A stretch of 64,000 bases of DNA from Frateuria defendens (GTDB taxonomy: Bacteria > Pseudomonadota > Gammaproteobacteria > Xanthomonadales > Rhodanobacteraceae), in NCBI RefSeq assembly GCF_001182895.1, contig NZ_LFQR01000006.1, positions 49,101-113,100 of the forward strand, given 5' to 3'. The translations under genes and the position numbers were made by a program. Under the pieces are notes generated by a model that made no database searches, was not told the DNA's origin, and saw nothing but the letters and a program-made list of their open reading frames with translations. Of this stretch, positions 9,724 through 19,528 are shown one piece after another. Each line of letters starts with the position of its first letter. The first letter of the stretch is position 1.

Positions 9724-10467
9724 ATGAGCAAGCCACTGCAAGGCGAGATCGCCCTGGTGACCGGCGCCAGCCGCGGCATCGGCGCGGCCATCGCCGATGA
9801 ACTGGCGGCGCAGGGCGCCACCGTGATCGGCACCGCCACCAGCGAATCCGGCGCCGCCGCGATCGGCGAGCGGCTGGCGGCGCAGGGCGGCCACGGCCGC
9901 GTGCTGAACGTCACCGACGGCGCCGCGGTCGAGGCGCTGATCGACGGCATCGCCAAGGCATTCGCGCCGGTTTCGATCCTGGTCAACAACGCCGGCATCA
10001 CCCGCGACCAGCTGCTGCTGCGCATGAAGGACGAGGACTGGCAGGCCATCATCGACACCAACCTCACCTCGGTCTACCGCACCTCCAAGGCGGTGATGCG
10101 CGGCATGATGAAGGCGCGCAAGGGCCGCATCATTTCGATCGCCTCGGTGATCGGCCTCACCGGCAACCCGGGCCAGGCCAACTACGCGGCGGCCAAGGCG
10201 GGCATCATCGCCTTCTCCAAGTCGCTGGCGCGCGAGATCGGCACCCGCGGCATCACCGTCAACGTGGTGGCGCCGGGCTTCATCGACACCGACATGACGC
10301 GCGCGCTGCCGGAGGAATCCAAGCAGGCGCTGCTCGGCCAGATCGCGCTGGGGCGCCTGGGCGAGGCGAGCGACATCGCCAAGGCGGTGGGCTTCCTGGC
10401 CTCGCCCGCGGCGGCCTACATCACCGGCGAGACGCTGCACGTCAACGGCGGCATGTACATGCCTTGA
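9724..10467 (+). CDS. fabG: 3-oxoacyl-ACP reductase (FabG)
   Basis: A 247-residue short-chain dehydrogenase/reductase that uses NADPH to reduce beta-ketoacyl-ACP in fatty-acid elongation. The cofactor loop is TGASRGIG (13-20) and NNAG is at 88-91. The catalytic Ser141, Tyr154 and Lys158 (YAAAK) are present, and the C-terminus GETLHVNGGMYMP is family-typical. GAAGGAAC precedes the ATG. In most relatives acpP follows immediately; here a 3.96-kb block on the opposite strand separates the two. Confidence 0.97.
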   Translation: MSKPLQGEIALVTGASRGIGAAIADELAAQGATVIGTATSESGAAAIGERLAAQGGHGRVLNVTDGAAVEALIDGIAKAFAPVSILVNNAGITRDQLLLRMKDEDWQAIIDTNLTSVYRTSKAVMRGMMKARKGRIISIASVIGLTGNPGQANYAAAKAGIIAFSKSLAREIGTRGITVNVVAPGFIDTDMTRALPEESKQALLGQIALGRLGEASDIAKAVGFLASPAAAYITGETLHVNGGMYMP

Positions 10468-10569
10468 GCTTTGTCGCAGGCACGGCGCACGAAGCGGCGA
10501 TCCGCGCCTGGTAGGCCAATCTGGCGCTGGCAGGCGCGTTGCTGGTGATTGCCGGTTGCCGGCGAACGG

Positions 10570-10962
10570 TTACCGATGCACGCCCTGCGGCTCCAACTGC
10601 TGCGGCTGGCGCTGTGGCTGCGCGTGGCCCGGCTGCTGCTCCTGCTGCGGCTGGCTGAGCCTCTGGAACTCGGCGCTGCTGTGCTCCAGCGGCGTGGCGA
10701 CGGCCTGGCCCACGTCCACCTCAGCGATCTTCTTGAATGGCGAGTTGAGCTCGCCCTGCACCGCGTAGGCACGCTTGCCGTCGTCGCTCATCACGACGTG
10801 GTCGATGCGCTTCAGGCCCGCCGCGCGGGCCGAGGTGGTCAGTGCACCGGCAAAGTTGGCGCTCTTCTGGTCCGGAGTCCGGCCGTGCGCGGCATCGAAG
10901 CTGCGTACGAAGTAGGTGGCGCCGGTAAGCGCGTCGAGATCATGAGTATTGGGATTGGGCAT
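10570..10962 (-). CDS. Orphan XVIPCD (X-Tfe-type) domain protein
   Basis: A 130-residue protein that is almost entirely one XVIPCD, the C-terminal secretion-signal domain of effectors (X-Tfes) exported by the Xanthomonadales bacteria-killing type IV secretion system. Recognisable blocks are DAAHGRTPDQKSANFAGAL, GLKRIDHVVMSDDGKRAYA followed by VQGELNSP, and VGQAVATPLEHSS. A glutamine-rich tail follows (about residues 103-130), also typical of this domain. Normal effectors carry an N-terminal toxin domain of 100 or more residues; none is present, as only about 15 residues precede the XVIPCD. It lies 33 bp downstream of the frameshifted LprI-like gene and is probably co-transcribed with it. It may be a stand-alone adaptor, a truncated effector, or non-functional; domain identity is more certain than role. 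Confidence 0.75.
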   Translation of the reverse strand: MPNPNTHDLDALTGATYFVRSFDAAHGRTPDQKSANFAGALTTSARAAGLKRIDHVVMSDDGKRAYAVQGELNSPFKKIAEVDVGQAVATPLEHSSAEFQRLSQPQQEQQPGHAQPQRQPQQLEPQGVHR

Positions 10963-10995
10963 GGTCTTCGTCCGTGAAGAAAGGGTGCGATGGAC

Positions 10996-11432
10996 TTACT
11001 TGAGATCGATGACGGCCAAGTACTTCTGCAGCACATTGGCGCGCTCGCAGATGCGGAACGTTTCGTTCTGCGTACGCTGGAGATTGCTCACCGTCTCGCT
11101 GCCATAGAGGGTGTCTTCGAGCCTGCCGGTCTTGTCCTGCAGGTCCAGCCATGACCGCTCGGCCGTGACTAGTTTTTCCTTGGCCTTGGCGTCGAGCTTG
11201 CTCATCAGCGTCTTGTAGGTGCTGTTGAGGCGGGCATCCTGCTTCTGCCGCTCATCAGGCAGTTGGCGATGGCGGCGGTATCGGAACCGGCCTTGTCGAC
11301 GCAGGCGTAGAAGGCATCGCTGATGCCCTTGGGGGCGTCGGGCTTGATGTACTCGCTGTTGCTTTCGGCAGCGGATGCGGCCATGCAGCAGGCGAGCAGG
11401 GCAGGGGCGAGGGCGAATATCCTGACTTTCAT
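10996..11432 (-). pseudogene. Frameshifted LprI-like (DUF1311) secreted protein gene
   Basis: A good start (ATG 11432, with CAGGAG upstream) begins a signal peptide, MKVRIFALAPALLACCMAAS. A Cys-containing mature region (YACVDKAGSDTAAIANCL) follows, after which the frame is lost near 11258. In the next frame the sequence continues as DERQKQDARLNSTYKTLM and then KEKLVTAERSWLDLQDK, the conserved core of the lysozyme-inhibitor LprI/DUF1311 family. Restoring one base gives 145 residues. As it stands, translation yields a 75-residue product ending at a TGATG overlap, where ribosomes could reinitiate on the remaining 69 codons. It could be true decay or a sequencing error. Small periplasmic proteins of this kind commonly protect against cell-wall enzymes, so a former immunity role beside the XVIPCD gene is plausible but inferred. 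Confidence 0.72.
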
Positions 11433-11729
11433 GATGCAGCTCCTGAGGGTGCTTTCGTTACGATGGCCGCACCTCGATCCCATGCATGTCCCTTGTTGCG
11501 CCCGGAGCGCGTGGCAGTGGCCAACTTAGGGGATCGCCCCGGCCCCTTCAAGTGATCCAGACTGACCTGTCCGGTTTTCCAATCAGCGCACACTCTCCAG
11601 TCTCATGGCCACGCCTTCGGGCCGCTGATCCTTGCCGGTGTCCTGCGCGTGAAGTTCGTTCTGCTCCCAATGACCTCAAGCCATGCGTGATGCAGATACT
11701 GGACAGGCTTCTTTCGGCATCGCGTACAC
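11433..11729. other. Non-coding gap upstream of the LprI-like gene
   Basis: No convincing gene was seen in this 297-bp stretch on either strand. It should hold the promoter of the minus-strand LprI-XVIPCD pair, but no clear -35/-10 pair stood out. The right end runs into the chitinase terminator. Confidence 0.5.
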
Positions 11730-11761
11730 GAAAAAGGCAGGCGGCGACGCCTGCCTTTTTC
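11730..11761 (-). terminator. Bidirectional terminator downstream of the chitinase
   Basis: A perfect 14-bp stem, GAAAAAGGCAGGCG, loop GCGA and its complement, with A and T runs built into the ends so that it can work on either strand. It lies 37 bp beyond the chitinase stop codon. Confidence 0.85.
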
Positions 11762-11798
11762 GTTGCCCGCGCCCCGGGCGGGGCGCGGCGCGAGGGCC

Positions 11799-13856
11799 TC
11801 ACTTCAGGCCGTTGCCGATGGTGCGGGTGAGCGTGGCGTTGGCGTCGTCGCCGCTGAACTCCCAGAAGAACGCGCCGCCGAGGTTGCGCGTCTTCACGTA
11901 GTTCATCTTCTCGGTGACCGTCGCCGGGTCGTCGTAGCTCCAGAAGGTGGTGCCGTTGAAGATCCAGTGCGCGTGCGCCTGCGGGTCGTCGTAGGCGGGG
12001 TAGCCGAGGCCCTTGAGCACCTTGTAGTCCTCGATGCCGGCCTCGTAGGTGCCGGGCGCCGGGCTGCTGCTCGGCTGGTACAGGCCGTGGTTGACGTTGG
12101 GCACGTTGGTCCAGCCGCGGCCGTAGTAGCCGATGCCGAGGTTGAGCTTGGAGGCCGGCACGCCGCGGTCGAGGAGGGCCTGGATGGCGTCGTCCGTGTT
12201 GTAGCTCAGCACGTCGCCGGTGGAGGGATCGTTGGGCGAGGCGAGCAGCGCCGAGTGGAAGTTGGTGGTGCCCTCCCACGCGCCGTGGAAGTCGTAGCTC
12301 ATCACGTTGATCCAGTCGAGGTACGCCGCGTACTGGCCCGGGTCGGTGACGCGGATCTTGTCGATGCCGGCGCCGGCCGCGATGCTCAGCAGCAGGCCGG
12401 GGCGCACCGCGTCGAGCTGGCGGCGGAACTCGGCCAGCAGGGCGGTGAAGTTGGCCGTGTCCTCCGAGGTGCCGCACTGCAGGCCGCAGGCCGCCGGGTA
12501 CTCCCAGTCGATGTCGATGCCATCGAACAGGCCCGCCGCGACGCCGGCGCCGCCGGCGTTGTCGGCCACCGGCAGGTTGCCCTTGATGTAGGCGTCGATG
12601 CAGGAGGCGACGAAGGCCTGGCGGTTGGCCGGCTTGGCCGCCTCCGAGAAACCGCGCGACCAGGTCCAGCCGCCCAGCGAGACCAGCAGCTTGAGGCCCG
12701 GGTGTTTGGCCTTGAGCTGCTTGAGCTGGTTCCAGCTGCCGCGCAGCGGCTGGTCCCAGGTGTCGGCCGCCCCGCTGACGCTGTTGGCCGCCGAGTAGGA
12801 CATGGTGTAGTCGGCGTAGGCGTCGCCGCCGGCGCCGGTGTTCGGGTCGGAGGCCTGCGTCACGCCCACCTCGCAGCGGTTGTTGCGCACGTTGCCGAAG
12901 GCGTAGTTGATGGCGGTGAGGTTCGCCGCCGCGCCGCTGCTCTCGATGTTCTTCACCGTGTAGCCGCGGCCGTAGATGCCCCACTGGGTGAAGTAGCCGA
13001 TCACGTGCTTGCCGCCACCGTCGCCGATGGAGGCCGCGGTGCGCACGCTCAGCGCGGCGCTCTGGGCGGAGGCGTTGCCGGCCTTGTCGCGGGCGCGCAC
13101 CGCATAGCTGTAGGCGGTGTCGGCGGCGAGGCCGCTGTCGGTGTAGCCGGTGCCGGTGGGCGAGCCGACCAGGGTGCCGTTGCGGTAGACGTCGTAGCCG
13201 GCCACGCCGCTGCCGCCGGCGTTGTCGGTGGCGGCGTTCCAGCTCAGCGTGATGCTGGAGGCGCTCTGCGAGGGCGAGGCGAGGCCGCCGGGCACGCTCG
13301 GCGCGGTGGTGTCGGCGGCGGCCTGCACGGTGATGGCGACGGCGGCGGAGGTGGTGCTGGCGCCGGCGTTGTCGGTGGCCACGGCGGTGAGCGTGTAGCT
13401 GCCCGCGGCCGCGCCCTGCCAGGTCGCCGAGTAGGGTGGCGCGGTGGCGCTGCCCAGCGAGGTGGCGCCGCGGAAGAACTCCACCTTGGCGATGCTGCCG
13501 TCGCTGTCGCTCGCGCTGGCCGACACGGTGATGCTGGCGCCCGCGGCGAACTGCGCGCCGGCGGCGGGCGCGATGAGGCTCACCGTGGGCGGCACGTTGC
13601 CGCTGGCGCTGCAGGTGCCGAGCCTGGTGTACCAGCCGCAGCCGGGACAGTAGTCGGGCGCGGCGTTCCAGATCTGCACGTTGGCCTGGTAGGGGCTGCC
13701 CTGGTAGACCAGCTTGTCGCCGGGGTTGTAGACGGTGGTGGCGTTCCAGCTCGCGATGCCGCTGCAGGAGACTTCCTGCGCCGCGGCGCCCGCGCTCCAG
13801 CAGCAGCCCAGCAGCAGGATGCCCAGCAGGGCCCATAGGAAACATCTGGCATTCAT
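11799..13856 (-). CDS. Secreted multidomain chitinase, glycoside hydrolase family 18
   Basis: 685 residues. Residues 1-26 form a signal peptide (MNARCFLWALLGILLLGCC...). Next come a CBM5/12 chitin-binding module (about 30-78, Trp-rich, WNATTVYNPGDKLVYQG), an Ig-like domain (about 88-180), a fibronectin type III domain (about 183-275) and a GH18 barrel (about 285-685). The catalytic motif DGIDIDWEYP ends in the acid Glu, and SLGGWTWS is the second GH18 signature. It should hydrolyse chitin outside the cell, feeding N-acetylglucosamine uptake. The ATG at 13856 has GGGAG upstream and begins exactly at the signal peptide. The gene lies antisense within the fab cluster; a 14-bp palindrome 268 bp upstream suggests control by a LacI-type repressor. 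Confidence 0.93.
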   Translation of the reverse strand: MNARCFLWALLGILLLGCCWSAGAAAQEVSCSGIASWNATTVYNPGDKLVYQGSPYQANVQIWNAAPDYCPGCGWYTRLGTCSASGNVPPTVSLIAPAAGAQFAAGASITVSASASDSDGSIAKVEFFRGATSLGSATAPPYSATWQGAAAGSYTLTAVATDNAGASTTSAAVAITVQAAADTTAPSVPGGLASPSQSASSITLSWNAATDNAGGSGVAGYDVYRNGTLVGSPTGTGYTDSGLAADTAYSYAVRARDKAGNASAQSAALSVRTAASIGDGGGKHVIGYFTQWGIYGRGYTVKNIESSGAAANLTAINYAFGNVRNNRCEVGVTQASDPNTGAGGDAYADYTMSYSAANSVSGAADTWDQPLRGSWNQLKQLKAKHPGLKLLVSLGGWTWSRGFSEAAKPANRQAFVASCIDAYIKGNLPVADNAGGAGVAAGLFDGIDIDWEYPAACGLQCGTSEDTANFTALLAEFRRQLDAVRPGLLLSIAAGAGIDKIRVTDPGQYAAYLDWINVMSYDFHGAWEGTTNFHSALLASPNDPSTGDVLSYNTDDAIQALLDRGVPASKLNLGIGYYGRGWTNVPNVNHGLYQPSSSPAPGTYEAGIEDYKVLKGLGYPAYDDPQAHAHWIFNGTTFWSYDDPATVTEKMNYVKTRNLGGAFFWEFSGDDANATLTRTIGNGLK

Positions 13857-14423
13857 GGCGATCACTCCCGACACAGGTGGAGAACCGACGCCTTGCGCAT
13901 CGGAACCGAGGACTCGTTGCCTGCTCGCCTCCGCCGCACGGTGCAAAGCCGGGGCGAGGGCGGGTACCACTTGGTGTCGAGGGCGCCGTCCGTGCGTCGT
14001 TGCGTGCCGCGCGGCGGTGACCGGTGTCGGCCCGGAATCGCCGTCGTGCGTGCGCCGCCTCCCGCGGCACACGTCCCCGCGCGGGGGAGCGATCATCCGG
14101 ACGCAGGCGAGCGTGGAGACGCCTGACAACGTTGTCAATGGGTCGGGGCGCGATTCGGTCGGATCGTCACACTTCGTGCCCGGCGCCGGCGTGGCGGGCC
14201 GGGAATTCGTTGTCACGGCTGACCAGGCGCCATCCCGGCGTCGCCGGGGTGCGGTGGCGCCCGGCCGGCCGGGGTGTCGCCAAGAGGGGGATTTTGGGTA
14301 AGAATGCGGGGCTTGCGTCGCTGCCTCGATGGTGGCGCGTGCATGCAATCGCCGGTGGCTGGCGAGGCTGAGGCTTTGCCACTACAATGCGCCGGCTTTA
14401 ACCCCTCCGGAGGTCTAGGACAC
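13857..14423. other. Divergent control region between chitinase and acpP
   Basis: This 567-bp gap contains no convincing gene. It holds the LacI-type palindrome at 14124-14137 and, near the acpP end, TACAAT (14383-14388) as a likely -10 box with only a weak -35, followed by the GGAGG ribosome-binding site at 14408. The part between 13860 and 14120 is GC-rich without evident structure. Confidence 0.6.
14124..14137. promoter_or_regulatory. LacI-family-type operator palindrome
   Basis: TGACAACGTTGTCA is a perfect 14-bp palindrome with a central CG, the hallmark of LacI-family operators. From memory it fits the TGACAnCGnTGTCA pattern reported for NagR-type N-acetylglucosamine regulators. Its position upstream of a chitinase gene makes that reading attractive. 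No regulator gene is in the window. Confidence 0.6.
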
Positions 14424-14663
14424 ATGAGCACCATCGAAGAACGCGTCAAGAAAATCGTCGTCGAGCAGTTGGGCGTGAAAGAAGACGAAGTCACGGCAAA
14501 CGCCTCGTTCGTGGACGATCTGGGCGCGGACTCGCTGGACACCGTCGAGCTGGTGATGGCGCTCGAGGAAGAGTTCGAGACCGAGATCCCCGACGAGGAA
14601 GCGGAGAAGATCACCACCGTGCAGCAGGCCGTCGATTACATCAAGGCCCACGCCAAGGATTGA
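14424..14663 (+). CDS. acpP: Acyl carrier protein
   Basis: A 79-residue acidic protein that carries growing acyl chains on a 4'-phosphopantetheine arm attached to Ser37 in [19 protein letters not shown]. The helix III region [19 protein letters not shown] is standard. The CCGGAGG ribosome-binding site at 14406-14412 defines ATG 14424; the in-frame extension upstream is not coding. It partners all Fab enzymes encoded around it. A dedicated promoter probably lies just upstream (TACAAT at 14383), needed because fabG is now 4 kb away. It is followed by a terminator-like hairpin. Confidence 0.98.
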   Translation: MSTIEERVKKIVVEQLGVKEDEVTANASFVDDLGADSLDTVELVMALEEEFETEIPDEEAEKITTVQQAVDYIKAHAKD

Positions 14664-14728
14664 TCGGTTTGGGACCGATCGGTTCGCGACCGTCCTCCGG
14701 TCGTCGGCCGTCCTGAAGCGATACTGGG

Positions 14729-14753
14729 AACTGCGCCGCTACGGCGCAGTTTT
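14729..14753 (+). terminator. Terminator or attenuator after acpP
   Basis: A 10-bp perfect stem AACTGCGCCG/CGGCGCAGTT with a 3-base loop is followed by TTCGTTT. This would give acpP-only transcripts in addition to acpP-fabF read-through. Confidence 0.7.
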
Positions 14754-14882
14754 CGTTTGTAGGTTTGTAACGTCCGATCACGTATGGTGCCGCAGGTCCG
14801 GCGCCCGGAACGGACGGCTACGATGTCCGCGAGACGGGACTCGTCCGCGCGGACGTTCCGGCAACCACGAAGGAACCACAGC

Positions 14883-16121
14883 ATGAGCAAGCGACGTGTG
14901 GTAGTGACCGGCCTCGGCATCATCTCGCCGGTCGGCAACGACATCGCCACCGCCTGGGAGCACATCCTGAAGGGCGTCAGCGGCATCGGTCCGGTGACGC
15001 ATTTCGACGCCGCCACTTTTGCCACGCGCATCGCCGGCGAGGTGCGTGACTTCGACCCGGCGCAGTGGGTCGCGCCGAAAGACGTCAAGAAGATGGACCC
15101 GTTCATCCACTACGGCATCGCCGCGGGCGCGCAGGCCCTGCGCGATTCCGGGCTGGAGGTGACGGAAGCGAACGCCACGCGCATCGGCGTGGCGGTGGGC
15201 GCCGGCATCGGCGGCATCTCCACCATCGAATCCACCGCGATCGAGCTGAAGGAGAAGGGCGCGCGCCGCGTGTCGCCGTTCTTCGTGCCGAGCTCGATCG
15301 TCAACATGGTGTCCGGCCACCTGTCGATCATGTACGGCCTGAAGGGCCCGAACATCGCCTGCGTCACCGCCTGCACCACGGCCACGCACAACATCGGCCT
15401 GGCCGCGCGGATGATCCAGTACGGCGACGCCGACGCGATGATCGCCGGCGGCGCGGAGTACTCCACCACCGGCACCGCCATGGCGGGCTTCTGCTCGGCC
15501 AAGGCCATGTCCACCCGCAACGACGACCCCACCCGCGCCAGCCGCCCGTGGGACAAGGACCGCGACGGCTTCGTGCTGTCCGACGGCGCCGGCGTGCTGA
15601 TGCTGGAGGAGTACGAGTTCGCCAAGGCGCGCGGCGCGAAGATCTACGCTGAGCTGGTGGGCTTCGGCATGAGCGGCGACGCCTACCACATCACCGCGCC
15701 CAGCGAGGGCGGCGAGGGTGCGGCGCGCTGCATGCGGAACACGCTCAACGACGCGGGCCTCAACCCCACCGACGTGGACTACATCAACGCGCACGGCACC
15801 TCCACGCCGCTGGGCGACCTGGGCGAGGTGATGGCGGCCAAGACGGTGTTCGGCGAGCATGCCTACAAGCTGGCGGTGAGCTCGACCAAGTCGGTCACCG
15901 GCCACCTGCTCGGCGCGGCCGGCGGCGTGGAGGCGATCTTCACCATCCTCGCCCTGCGCGACCAGGTGCTGCCGCCCACCATCAACCTCGACGAGCCGGG
16001 CGAGGGCTGCGACCTCGACTTCGTGCCGAACACGGCGCGCGAGGCGAAGTTCGACGTGGCCATCTCGAACTCGTTCGGCTTCGGCGGCACCAACGGCACG
16101 CTGGCGTTCCGCCGCGTCTGA
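14883..16121 (+). CDS. fabF: Beta-ketoacyl-ACP synthase II (FabF)
   Basis: A 412-residue condensing enzyme for chain elongation with malonyl-ACP. The nucleophile Cys164 lies in [11 protein letters not shown], the two catalytic His residues are in [11 protein letters not shown] and [12 protein letters not shown], and the start [18 protein letters not shown] is typical. CGAAGGAACC precedes the ATG; the longer upstream in-frame extension is rejected on family length. It is followed five bases later by pabB. Together with fabH, fabD, fabG and acpP it gives the core of type II fatty-acid synthesis. Confidence 0.97.
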   Translation: MSKRRVVVTGLGIISPVGNDIATAWEHILKGVSGIGPVTHFDAATFATRIAGEVRDFDPAQWVAPKDVKKMDPFIHYGIAAGAQALRDSGLEVTEANATRIGVAVGAGIGGISTIESTAIELKEKGARRVSPFFVPSSIVNMVSGHLSIMYGLKGPNIACVTACTTATHNIGLAARMIQYGDADAMIAGGAEYSTTGTAMAGFCSAKAMSTRNDDPTRASRPWDKDRDGFVLSDGAGVLMLEEYEFAKARGAKIYAELVGFGMSGDAYHITAPSEGGEGAARCMRNTLNDAGLNPTDVDYINAHGTSTPLGDLGEVMAAKTVFGEHAYKLAVSSTKSVTGHLLGAAGGVEAIFTILALRDQVLPPTINLDEPGEGCDLDFVPNTAREAKFDVAISNSFGFGGTNGTLAFRRV

Positions 16122-16126
16122 CGCGC

Positions 16127-17472
<1,346 letters not shown>

Positions 17473-17473
<1 letters not shown>

Positions 17474-18303
17474 TGGCGGAGGCGGCCGTGCGCGTCCTGG
17501 TCGACGGGCAGGCGCAGGATCGCGTGTCGGTGTTCGACCGTGGCCTGAGCTACGGCGACGGCCTGTTCGAAACCCTCCGCTTCGAGGCCGGCGAGGCACC
17601 GCTGTGGCCGCGCCACATGCAGCGCCTGGCGTCGGGTTGCGAGCGCTTGGGGTTGCCGGCGCCCGATGCGGCGCTGCTGCGCGAGGAGGCCCGTGCGGTG
17701 AGCGCCGGCCTGGCGCAGGCGGTGGTGCGCATCACCGTCACCCGCGGCACCGGCGCGCGCGGCTATGCGCCGCCGGCCATGGTGCAGCCGACCCGCATCG
17801 TCGCCGCCTTCCCGCTGCCGCCGCTGCCCGCTGCGCATTACCGGCACGGCATCCGCATGCGCCTGTGCCGGCTGCGCCTGGCGGAGCAGCCGCTGCTGGC
17901 CGGCATGAAGCACCTCAACCGGCTGGAACAGGTGCTGGCCCGCGCCGAGTGGAGCGACCCGGCGATCGCCGAAGGCCTGCTGTGCGACGCCACCGGCCGC
18001 GCCATCTCGGCCACCATGATGAACCTCTTCGCTGTGCTAGATGGCGCGCTGGTGACGCCGGCGCTGGAGCGTTGCGGCATCGCTGGCGTCGGGCGCGCCG
18101 AGGTGCTGGCGGCGCGGCCGGCGCAGGTGCGCGACCTGCCGCTGGATGAACTGCTGCGCGCGAGGGAAGTCTTCCTATCTTCGAGCGTGCGGGGCATCCT
18201 GCCCGTTTGCGAACTGGACGGACGCACGCTCGAGGTCGGTCCGGTCGCGCGCGCCATGCAGCGGCATTGGCGCGGGCTAGGTTTTTCGATGGAGGCGGGA
18301 TGA
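17473..18303 (+). CDS. pabC: Aminodeoxychorismate lyase
   Basis: A 276-residue fold-type IV PLP enzyme that releases pyruvate from aminodeoxychorismate to give p-aminobenzoate. The N-terminal VSVFDRGLSYGDGLFETLRF and the PLP lysine in AGMKHLNRLEQVLAR mark the family; C-terminal REVFLSSSVRGILPV is also conserved. The start ATG at 17473 overlaps the pabB stop (TGATG) and its own stop overlaps the mltG ATG (ATGA). pabB, pabC and mltG form one translationally linked block. Confidence 0.93.
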
Positions 18304-19337
18304 GGCGCACACACCCGATGCGCGGCGGAATCGTCTGGCGCGTGCTGCTCGCCGTGCTGGTGCTGGCGGCGGCGGGGCTGGCGTGGCTCGCCTACGACTT
18401 CGGCCGCTTCGCACGCACGCCGCTGGCGGTGGCGGGGCCGGGCCAGACGATCGAGATCGAGCGCGGCAGCAGCCTGCGCGGCATCGTCGAGCAGCTGCGC
18501 CGGCGCGGCCTGAGCGGGGCCAGCCCGTGGTACTGGCGCGCGCTGGCCGAGCGCCAGCGCGTGGCCGGCCGCCTGCACGCCGGCGAATACGCGCTGCCGC
18601 CCGGCATCACGCCGGCCGCGCTGCTTGAGGACATGGCCGACGGCAAGGTGCTGCAGCACACCTTCACCATCGTGGAGGGCTGGAGCTTCCGCCAGCTGCG
18701 CGCCGCGCTGGCCGGCGCGCTCAAGCTCCGGCACGACAGCGCGGGCCTGGACGACGCGGCCGTGATGCAGAAGCTCGGCGCGCCCGGCGAGATGCCCGAA
18801 GGCCGCTTCCTGCCCGAGACCTATGCCTACGTGATGGGCGACAGCGACCTCGACGTGCTGCGGCGCGCCCACGCGGCCATGGCCCGCACGCTCGACGCGC
18901 TGTGGCCGCAGCGCGCCGCCGACCTGCCGCTGGCCTCGCCGTACGAGGCGCTGGTCCTCGCCTCGCTGGTGGAGAAGGAGACCGGTCGCGCCGAGGAGCG
19001 GCCGCAGATCGCCGGCGTGTTCGTGCGCCGCCTGCAGGGCCACATGCTGCTGCAGACCGATCCCAGCGTGATCTACGGCATGGGCGAGCGCTACGACGGC
19101 AACGTCCGCAAGGCCGACCTCGCCCTCGACACGCCCTACAACACCTACACCCGCGCCGGCCTGCCGCCCACGCCGATCGCCTTGCCGGGCAAGGCGGCGC
19201 TGGCGGCGGCGCTGCACCCGGCGCCGGGCGATGCGCTGTACTTCGTCGCGCGCGGCGACGGCAGCCACGTGTTCGCCCATACACTGGCCGAGCACAACCG
19301 CAACGTCGCCTGTTACCAGCTGAAGCATTGCCTATGA
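18300..19337 (+). CDS. mltG: Endolytic murein transglycosylase MltG (YceG)
   Basis: A 345-residue inner-membrane enzyme that cleaves nascent glycan strands and terminates peptidoglycan chain growth. One N-terminal membrane segment (VWRVLLAVLVLAAAGLAWLA, residues 12-31) anchors a periplasmic LysM-like and YceG domain. The catalytic Glu lies in LVLASLVEKETGRAEERP. MLLQTDPSVIYGMG and the C-terminal ALYFVARGDGSHVF are family motifs. It overlaps pabC upstream (ATGA) and the tmk remnant downstream (ATGA). Confidence 0.94.
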   Translation: MRRTHPMRGGIVWRVLLAVLVLAAAGLAWLAYDFGRFARTPLAVAGPGQTIEIERGSSLRGIVEQLRRRGLSGASPWYWRALAERQRVAGRLHAGEYALPPGITPAALLEDMADGKVLQHTFTIVEGWSFRQLRAALAGALKLRHDSAGLDDAAVMQKLGAPGEMPEGRFLPETYAYVMGDSDLDVLRRAHAAMARTLDALWPQRAADLPLASPYEALVLASLVEKETGRAEERPQIAGVFVRRLQGHMLLQTDPSVIYGMGERYDGNVRKADLALDTPYNTYTRAGLPPTPIALPGKAALAAALHPAPGDALYFVARGDGSHVFAHTLAEHNRNVACYQLKHCL

Positions 19338-19528
19338 ACGCACGCGGCCGTCCCATCACCCTTGAAGACGCCGAAGGCGCCGGCAGGCGTACGCCGTTGC
19401 GCGCCCTGCCGGCGGCGGCCGGCTGCGCGCGAGTCGCCGGACGCGCCGCCGCGGAGCCTTCGCGCTTTCGCGTATCCGACGCGGCCCTCGCCGCGCACGC
19501 GCCCTTGCCGGCAGAGGCTGCGCCGTGA
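19334..19528 (+). pseudogene. tmk: Internally deleted thymidylate kinase remnant
   Basis: A 64-codon reading frame in the position tmk occupies in related mltG-tmk-holB clusters. Residues 1-23 (MNARGRPITLEDAEGAGRRT, then PLR) match the tmk start RGRFITLEGGEGAGKSTLLR, but the P-loop lysine and following serine have become Arg-Arg. The tail GRAAAEPSRFRVSDAA resembles the tmk C-terminal region. The central 140 or so residues, including the DRY/DR and LID regions, are missing, yet the frame and both overlaps (ATGA with mltG, GTGA with holB) are intact. A full enzyme is about 205-215 residues, so this cannot be active. The retained ORF may persist for translational coupling to holB. An essential thymidylate kinase must be encoded elsewhere, unless this is an assembly error. 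Confidence 0.8.

Noticed and set aside
10570..11432. A full type IV secretion locus around the XVIPCD gene
   Set aside because: No virB, virD4 or toxin-domain genes are in the window; only the domain and a broken possible partner are present.
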